In this document: piece by piece, positions 57,757 through 64,000 of the stretch
Position numbering within the stretch: the first letter of the stretch is position 1
Layout of the letters: the number at the start of each line of letters is the position of its first letter
NCBI GenBank assembly: GCA_034670405.1
Contig: JAXDDX010000015.1
Location: 1,860,001-1,924,000, forward strand
DNA: 64,000 nt
Origin: Hoplostethus atlanticus
Taxonomy: Eukaryota > Chordata > Actinopteri > Trachichthyiformes > Trachichthyidae
Direction of reading: 5' to 3'
The notes under the pieces: model-generated
What the model was told of the DNA's origin: nothing
What the model saw: only the letters and a program-made list of their open reading frames with translations
Database searches by the model: none
Program-made: the position numbers and the translations under genes

Positions 57757-60700
57757 GTGAGTAAGAGATAAGTATATAAAAAGATAAATGGTGTAGGCTT
57801 GGCAAGACTGGCCTAGTTCAGTCTCATTGCGCAACAGTTCACTCTGAAATGTTGTCTGTAAAATATGTGTCCAATACGACTTCCTAGGAAGGTCATGTGT
57901 GTTGTCTCTCCCATGTATAAGGCTCCTTGTTAGTTGATGCATTTCATAGTTTTCGTCTTCAGACAGCATTAAATATTGGCAACATTAGCTGACACCAAAG
58001 AACAATATGAACTTGGCCAATACTAATAAATTCTTGAAAGACTCTTTCCATTTTTCTGACAGATCCGTTCGATATTCAGGATACCTATTTATTCGCTTCA
58101 ACCCAGTGGCTGGAAATGTACCAATTTGGCACTGAACATTTGTTCAAAACTTAAAATTTGCTTGACATAGAAACATAGCTACAGATGGGTGCAAAGGGGA
58201 AGGAAACAGGAAGGAAGGAAACCTGTCCGAATAGGGCTTAAGATGCTACATTTGCTGACAACGGTAACGTCTTAGGTGGAGTTGGGTGTGATGGGGCTGG
58301 TGGTGTGTCCTGCGCCCGTGCTCCACTCTGACCTTAGTGGTGGTGAGCTCTTTAAGCTGCTGCTCCAGGCTGGTCTTCAGGCCCTGGACGCTCTGCAGTG
58401 TCTCGCTCTTCTCTGCCAGGCTGCTCTGCAACTGGAGAAAGACACCATCAAACATATGGGCTATGCATAAATAGACCAAGGCGCTGGAATGAACAATAAA
58501 AGTATGCTTAACTATGGCAGTGTAAAAATGGACTGGCATGTTTAATGTAAAATTAAGTGCTACAATACCCGATGGATACAATTACGTTATCATAAATATT
58601 GAATCTGTATTTATATGTACAGTCATTGCTAAGTGCTCTGTAGGGTGTCACTATGCATTTTAAATTACAAGCCACCACTGTTCCACCAACAGTTTTGATT
58701 ACTCACTAGGCAGAGAAGTGTCCACACCAGACACCAGAATTACGTTTGGGCACATAGGGTGAATCTATGGCTCTAAATTAGGGGAGATTGGGCGTGCTTC
58801 TCTATTGCAGCCCCACATTGTGACTTAGGGAAGGTGTTTTGTTTACATAAAAATCTTGCCTAGTGTAGTTTTAATGTCATGGACGCTATTCAGAGTGCTT
58901 GTGTCTCTTCTAGTCGAGCGGTTTACTCTTTCAAACGGAGTGCATTTAATACACGGTGTCAGGCAATTGATATTATTCCCTTGCATGCCGCAATTCTTGA
59001 TAGGGCCTGTCCTTATCTACCCTCAAGATGTAACTCAAGTGCTGTCATTTGAAAAAAACATGGAACCATCCCCTTCCAACCAACCAACCTTGATGTTTCA
59101 GCACTCTCTCTCTCTCTTAGGGTATGATTGTAATAAGCCTTCACAGTGCCTTCACAGGCACACGTCCTATACAAACAGCATTGTACTCATTCCATGCTTT
59201 TAGGGACCCTGGGTTAAATGTAACCTACCGATTTATTTACATCTGTATATACAGTCATGAATCAGAATGCGCTTTTTCAAAAAGGTACTTTTGAAAAAGG
59301 TACTGAGTTTTAAATACCGTGGAGTAAATACTCTACCTGTTCCTTCTCAGCCTTCACCCGCTCCAACTCAGTCTTCAAACTGGAGAAGGATGCTGTGGGA
59401 TGGAGGGATCATTACAACACTAGCCTGAATGGCACTTTCTGGCATTGTAATGTGGTTTCTGGAAAATTTTGTCAATTCATCAATAACACATCAAAGCTGA
59501 GCAGTGAGTTTTAGTGGAGGCAAAGCGGCTTTGCTGAAAGGAGATTGTGTGTTTGGTTTGTGTGAAAGAGAGCGCCATAGATCATGACAAGCCCTCAAAG
59601 CTGCTAGACTGCTACAGTGAGGCATCGAGTATTGGACTAAAAACAAAACACATACAACACATTCAAAAGTGTTAAGGCCAGAGTGCAAAAATGCATCAAA
59701 TCACACACATGCCTATTTCCTACAACTGCCCAACAGTGTTACTAAATCGATATAAAATACAAAACATCCTGGATTAAATTTTATCTACAGTAAAAGCAAC
59801 AATGTAATGTGCCATTAAACTAGACTATGGCATAATACAGGACAGCATATGGCAAATATGCTGGCTGTTGTGTTAATGACTTTTGCCACTCCAAGACAAT
59901 TAAAATATGAAAAGTGCTGTGTTTTAGGATCCATACAAATATTAATCTGACTACTGCTGTTAAAAAACACACACAGCTAGTGACCTTATTCAAAGTGTTC
60001 GCCATACCTTCCAAGATGTCTGAACAACAGTGATCAATGGAGAAAGAAAGAAAAGAAGAAAGAGAGCAATTTGAGAGGATAAAAGAAACATGAAAAAAAA
60101 CATTTCCACAAATGCAATTTCACTGTGGAGAGCCGGAAATGCACCATTTAGGTATATAGCCATGAAGCAGAACACCTAAGCCCGGCTCTGGGTTATCATA
60201 AACCTCCAATATAGAAAATACAATGCTATACAAGGTGTTCTTACATGTCTGCTGAATGCTCAGTTAAATGTATGTGGCAACCAGACCAGCATTTGAAGTG
60301 GTCTGTTAAATCAGTTGGTATATGAGATTAACTATTATTATTATTTTATTATAACATCATGGGTCTTTATGAGTTTTAGTGTCCCATGGTCTAAATGCTG
60401 TTTCAGAGGCTTTCTAACCCTGCCAAGAATAAAATTTGGGAGATTATAAATATTTAACATTTTTGGGCATGAAAAATTGTGCTGATGTTCAAGATATGTT
60501 CAAGATATTGAACATCAGCACAAACTATTGTCAATCAGCAGTTTCAATCCAAATGTATCGGCCTTCAAAACCCCATAACCCACACCCTATATGGGATTAT
60601 ATAATTACATTGCAGATTTCATCCAACTATGTTCTTTCAGTACACACTAAAAAATGCTGCGAGTCTCACCTATCTCCTCCTTACAGCCCTCGATCTCCAG

Positions 60701-62569
60701 CTGAAGAGTGTCCTCTAGGTTTTCCTTCAGACACTGCTCTGCCTGGATCTGCTCCTTCAGAAACAGGATCTCAGCCTTTAGCTTCTCTTCCAGGTGATCG
60801 GCGTCCGTTCGCACCGCCACAATGTCCTCTCGCAACTGCAGCACCAGGCCTTGCAGTTCCTGATGGCGGATCAAACCACGTTACAGGCATCAATGTGAGG
60901 AATCACGGTACAGCACAATTCAATATATGTGGGATTAGATACAGAAGGGGTTTCCAGATAGGACTGTCACCTTCTTCCTTTTAATTTCTCTTGAAAAGCT
61001 AGCCCATGAAAAAAGGTCAGGACTCTGACTTGGCCATTCCAAAATGTGAATTTTCCTGTTTAAGCCTTTTTTTTAAGATTTGCTTTTGTGTTTGAGGTCA
61101 TTGTCATGCTACATGACCCAACCTCTATTAAGCTCTAGATCATGGACCGTTACCCTGATGTTCTCCTTTTGAATTCATCATTCCCTCAATGATTGAAGCC
61201 GTCCAGGCCCTGAGGCAGCAAAGCAGCCAAACCATGATGTTCATGGTTGGGATGAGGTTTTGCTGTTGGTATTCAGTGTTTTTTCTCCTCCAAACAGCGT
61301 TGTGCCCTTTTGCCAAAAATTTACATTTTTGTCTCATCTGTCCACAGAACATTGTTCCAGTGGCTTTGTGGAACATCCAGGTGGTGTTTGGCAAACTTGA
61401 GACGGGCAGCAGTGCTTTTTGTGGAGAGCAGTGGTTTCCTCTTGGTATCCTCCATGAACACCACCCTTGTTTAGTGTTTCTCTTATTGTTGACTCGTGGA
61501 CACAGATGTTAGAAAGGTCAAGAGATGCCTGCAGATCCTCAGCTGTTACCTTTGGGTTCTTTGTCACCTCCTTGACCATTATGTGGTGTTCTCTTGCTGT
61601 GATCTTTGCTGGACTTCCACTCCTAGGGAGATTATCAATGGCACTAAATTTTCTCCATTTGTATACAATCTATCTGACTGTAGATTGATGGTCTTCTCTG
61701 GAGGTCCTCTGAAGTTCCTTTTAACAAGGGCATATCCCACTTCAACAGATCTCTTTATTTGGAGAGCAGACTCTATTGGTAACCAACCTTTGTGGGGTTT
61801 TTATATGACAGAACACCTCTAATCCACACTTGAATGTCATCTCATTGATTGGATCACCTGACTTCAATTACCCCCTTTCATAGAAGTGATTATCCTAAAG
61901 GTTCACATACTTCTTCCAGCTTAGGTTAATGTTTGAACGATATGTGCGAACATTAAAAAACAACAATAAAAACATGTAAGTGCATTTTTTGTTATTTGTC
62001 AACAATGTGTTTATCTATTTTTTATGACTTAGATGAAGCTCAGACCATATTTTAGGAATCATTTATGCAGGAATGCAGATAATTCAAAAGAGTTCACAAA
62101 CTTTCTCACAACTGTATCTGTATATCTGTTCTCCCATAATGTGAATAGTTAGCGATGCACACTTGCACATCTGCTTAGCCTATGAATCTGTCAATGAAGA
62201 CACTGTATGTTTATTCATTTATTTGCTATATTATCTTCAATATGTTCAGTTGGTGTGACTACCTGTTATCCTCAGTACCGTCTAATGTCTTATTCTTATC
62301 GATATTGTGTTCTTGCTGCTGCAACGACCTAATTTCGCCACAGGGATCATTAAAGATTCAACTAATCTAATTGTCTCATCTAACATAATGAAATTCACTC
62401 TAATAACTCTAACAGCGAGTCCTCGTACTTGCACAGTGGTCGGTATCTGGAAGTCCTCTTGCTGCTGCAGTTCTAGGTGAAGCCTGTGTTTTCCCTGCAG
62501 GCTCTCGTTGTCTCTCTGCAGTCGGCTCAGTTCGTCTGCCACCTGCTCCCTCGACTGCATCAGCACCGC
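56011..62569 (-). CDS. rabep1: Rabaptin-5 (RABEP1), C-terminal exons
   Basis: Rabaptin-5 is a coiled-coil effector that binds GTP-Rab5 and works with Rabex-5 in early-endosome fusion. Exons on the minus strand: 62429-62569, 60670-60859, a 12-nt microexon candidate (60008-60019), 59337-59392, 58333-58431, 57535-57651 and 56011-56112. They encode about 237 residues, covering the C-terminal coiled coil and Rab5-binding region. Near-identical human motifs are ELSRLQRDN, EEKLKAEILFLKEQIQAEQC, LKENLE, AQRLQTELDVSEQVQ and the end LTDINQLPET. That ending identifies RABEP1 rather than RABEP2. The N-terminal exons lie beyond 64,000. Joining is in phase with or without the 12-nt exon. The intronic acceptor before 57651 abuts a long CA microsatellite. 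Confidence 0.94.
57535..57651 (-). CDS. rabep1: rabep1 exon (AQRLQTELDVSEQV)
   Basis: Acceptor TGCAG lies only about 12 nt from the CA/TG microsatellite. Donor GTAAGG; 39 codons. SALGIQVLDEKDKAQRLQTE is followed by LDVSEQVQKDFVKLSQTLQ. The first residues differ from human ATVEQLMFEEKN. Confidence 0.93.
57664..57754 (+). repeat. CA microsatellite, about 45 units
   Basis: Uninterrupted CA repeat. On the transcribed minus strand it is (TG)n, ending about 12 nt before the acceptor of the rabep1 exon at 57535-57651. Confidence 0.97.
58333..58431 (-). CDS. rabep1: rabep1 exon (LQSSLAEKSETLQS)
   Basis: Acceptor TCCAG and donor GTCAGA (C at +3, a weaker donor); 33 codons. LQSSLAEKSETLQSVQGLKT, then SLEQQLKELTTTK, parallels human LESTLREKSQQLESLQEIKV and NLEEQLKKETAAK. 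Confidence 0.9.
58620..58870 (-). repeat. Partial copy of the GCTGCACTAGGCAA MITE
   Basis: Ends with AAAATCTTGCCTAGTGTAGT, the inverse of the TIR of 23504-23858, and contains GGGTGAATCTATGG similar to the interior. Degraded. It lies in a rabep1 intron. Confidence 0.5.
59337..59392 (-). CDS. rabep1: rabep1 exon (ASFSSLKTELERVK)
   Basis: Acceptor CACAG and donor GTAGAG; 56 nt bringing phase 1 to 0. ASFSSLKTELERVKAEKEQ matches human ASISSLKAELERIKVEKGQ. Confidence 0.92.
60008..60019 (-). CDS. rabep1: Candidate 12-nt rabep1 microexon
   Basis: On the minus strand a long pyrimidine tract (CTTTCTTTCTCC and similar) leads to TTCAG, then 12 nt (ACATCTTGGAAG), then donor GTATGG. Inserted between its neighbours it is exactly in phase and adds Asp-Ile-Leu-Glu. 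The human protein as I recall it has no such residues, so this is probably alternative or lineage specific. Confidence 0.55.
60355..60575 (-). repeat. Inverted copy of the dispersed GATATGG...CTGAAACAGC repeat
   Basis: Has CTAAATGCTGTTTCAGAGGC, the exact inverse of the family core, and CCAAATGTATCGGCC at the other end. A 16-bp perfect hairpin (60477-60492 with 60508-60523) lies inside it. Confidence 0.65.
60670..60859 (-). CDS. rabep1: rabep1 exon (Rab5-binding coiled coil)
   Basis: Acceptor ATCAG and donor GTGAGA; 190 nt. ELQGLVLQLREDIVAVRTDA is followed by DHLEEKLKAEILFLKEQIQA and EQCLKENLEDTLQLEIEGC, the most conserved block of rabaptin-5. Confidence 0.95.
60960..62116 (-). mobile_element. 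Degenerate Tc1-like transposon in rabep1 intron
   Basis: The minus strand encodes an N-terminal helix-turn-helix segment (KNPKVTAEDLQASLDLSNIC, then VHESTIRETLNKGG, 61430-61579) and a damaged catalytic part (61140-61394). Frames are broken. The right end has ACTTTCTCACAACTGTA; the matching left end was not found. Confidence 0.75.
62429..62569 (-). CDS. rabep1: rabep1 exon (AVLMQSREQV...)
   Basis: Acceptor TTCAG and donor GTACGA; 47 codons, phase 0 at both ends. AVLMQSREQVADELSRLQRD, then NESLQGKH, parallels human SVLMRAQAADVEELSRLQRD and NDSLVGKH. Confidence 0.9.
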
Positions 62570-62780
62570 CTGAAAAAACAAACACATCACCATGTCAAAT
62601 CACGTGTTAGTTTCCCTTTTGTGATTCATGTTATACGGAAACCAGCCAGCCGCATGCCGGAGGGTGACTCACAGGCAAACATCTGCTTTTGGAGCCGTGT
62701 AGTGGTAGTTGTGACATTATCCTTCAATCTATGAAAGGTGCAATTTAAATCAGAGCCACTGGTAGGAGCAGTTTAAAGGC

Positions 62781-62823
62781 ACCAATAATGGAGGCTGCAC
62801 AACTTGCAGCCTCCATTATTGGT
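62781..62823. other. Perfect 19-bp inverted repeat with 5-nt loop
   Basis: ACCAATAATGGAGGCTGCA (62781-62799) and its exact inverse (62805-62823) surround CAACT. It lies in a rabep1 intron. No poly-T or gene context suggests a terminator. Confidence 0.75.
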
Positions 62824-63219
62824 TATCTGTCTGACATGCAGTCTACCTTTAGCCCACCGGTGGCAGCAGCAAGCATATTGCTCAGAAGCATAGTCGGCCA
62901 TCTTTGGTTTCATTACTATGGAGATGTTGGGTATACTTGTCTTACTCAAAGTTTAAAAGTTTATTTGTGCATAGGAGATGTAGCACATGCCACGGCGGTG
63001 AAAGTAGAAAAGTGAAGGATCACGGACAACTGTTTGGATAAGTGAAATTCAACATCATTGTTTTGTAATAGACCTCTATGAGCTTCAGAGGGAGAAATCT
63101 TAATGGAGCAGCACAGGACCCCATAGGTGAGGCAACAACTGATACAACGAAAGACTCCCAAGACTCCCGATTCCTTGTATCAGGGCAATAGCGGGGTCTG
63201 TGATGATAGTCAAGACAAG

Positions 63220-63650
63220 GGTATGAGCAGGCTCTAAAATGAACAGTCACCCAACTGGCCAGCAACTTTCTGAGCGCATCCCACACCCCTTAATTGAGAC
63301 CCCATAGATTCACCAGATTTGGCCAAATTCAATTTTGGTGTTGGGTATGTACACTGGTGGGAAATCTCCACACACAAGTAACAAGTGACAAATCGAAGAG
63401 TGAAATACAAACTGTCTCCAGCCAGCATTCTGTCCAGATAAAACTGGACTCGCCAATGTTAGATCTTTTGCCTCTCTCATCCCTTTGGTATAAAGCATCA
63501 CAGACTGGCCAGGTTGGTAAACATGAGTGTGCTGTGTGCAGTTTACTGACATCACCGTACTTGATTTCTGGCTATTCAAGTTCAAAGATTTCATCCAGTT
63601 ACTTTGTTTCCATTTAGAGTTGCCAACGTGCAAAGTTGCCTAGTGCAGGG
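63220..63650 (+). repeat. Second copy of the GCTGCACTAGGCAA MITE family
   Basis: Shares TTGGTATAAAGCATCACAGA, then CTGGCCAGG, and the end GTGCAAAGTTGCCTAGTGCA with the complete element at 23504-23858. The left TIR is eroded. Confidence 0.6.
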
Positions 63651-64000
63651 GATTCAGATTTCCCCCTTTGAAATATTCAGTATTTTTTGGCATATATTTT
63701 GGCACCACACAAGCTCCCAGGGCTCCCTGTGCCAGAGCACAATTACCTTTTAAAAACATGCCTTCTTGGGCGAGTGACATGACCCAAAATTAACACCTGA
63801 CAAGCACCAACTGCTGGTCACCCGCAGGCTGAACGTCACTTTTTGACACAATAACATTTAAATGCCTTGTTTATACACAGTCTTTGGTCTTTGTTTGTTC
63901 TCAAACTTTGTCCCTGCTGACCACCGTACATTGTCTGACCATGACCCAATCAAATCAAAGCAAAACACTCAAAAGACTCCAAACAGGCTCCTGATTGGCT

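Larger units (their letters stand above)
62570..64000 (-). other. rabep1 intron (5' part)
   Basis: No further rabep1 exon was recognised up to the window edge. The content is the repeats listed separately, and the last 70 bases repeat (inverted) the segment at 40140-40205. Confidence 0.6.

Noticed and set aside
57472-57969. 165-codon minus-strand open frame with a long Cys-Val run
   Set aside because: Most of it is translation of the CA microsatellite fused to the real rabep1 exon at 57535-57651.
60436-60984. 182-codon plus-strand open frame
   Set aside because: It is antisense to the rabep1 exon at 60670-60859 and runs into a dispersed repeat; no independent coding support.
1-64000. Search for tRNA, rRNA and prokaryotic operon signals
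   Set aside because: None seen by eye; all recognised genes are spliced vertebrate genes. A tRNA scan was not possible.

Overview
The window is nuclear DNA from a vertebrate, almost certainly a ray-finned (teleost) fish. The evidence is short exons with GT/AG introns, proteins that align closely to human EMSY, LRRC32 (GARP), MPZL1 and RABEP1, and a dense load of fish-type repeats: Tc1-like transposons, non-autonomous hAT elements with 8-bp target duplications, LINE tails, and long C and CA runs. Four protein-coding genes are present. No bacterial, viral, CRISPR, rRNA or tRNA feature was seen.

Layout. (1) 1-13,036, + strand: the 3' part of emsy, with 13 coding exons (985 codons plus stop) and a 3' UTR ending near 13,036. 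The N-terminal ENT-domain exons lie upstream of the window. (2) 13.0-26.4 kb: intergenic, repeat rich. It holds one unexplained GC-rich island and hairpin at 21.26-21.80 kb. (3) 26,419-30,412, - strand: complete lrrc32 in two coding exons (668 aa), tail-to-tail with emsy, as I recall for human 11q13.5. (4) 30.4-39.7 kb: intergenic, with three Tc1-type elements. One is preceded by an indel-riddled partial duplicate that looks like unpolished sequence. (5) 39,698-50,612, - strand: mpzl1, with six firm coding exons and one missing or uncertain small exon. (6) 50.6-56.0 kb: intergenic, with a LINE reverse-transcriptase scrap and a hAT MITE. (7) 56,011-62,569, - strand: the 3' part of rabep1, with six firm exons and a strong 12-nt microexon candidate. 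Its 5' exons lie beyond 64,000.

The genes do not form a pathway. EMSY is a chromatin repressor. GARP is a surface anchor for latent TGF-beta. MPZL1 is an Ig-domain receptor with ITIMs. Rabaptin-5 is a Rab5 effector on early endosomes. The emsy-lrrc32 pair is the conserved block; mpzl1 and rabep1 are on other chromosomes in human.

I found no convincing new biological system. The points most worth checking are the rabep1 microexon, the GC-rich island with a hairpin at 21.3-21.8 kb, the probable assembly artefact at 34.95-35.97 kb, the conserved TGF-beta-linking cysteines in fish GARP, and a repeat family present six times in the window. Exon boundaries were set by eye from splice consensus, reading phase and recalled human proteins. 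No alignment was run.
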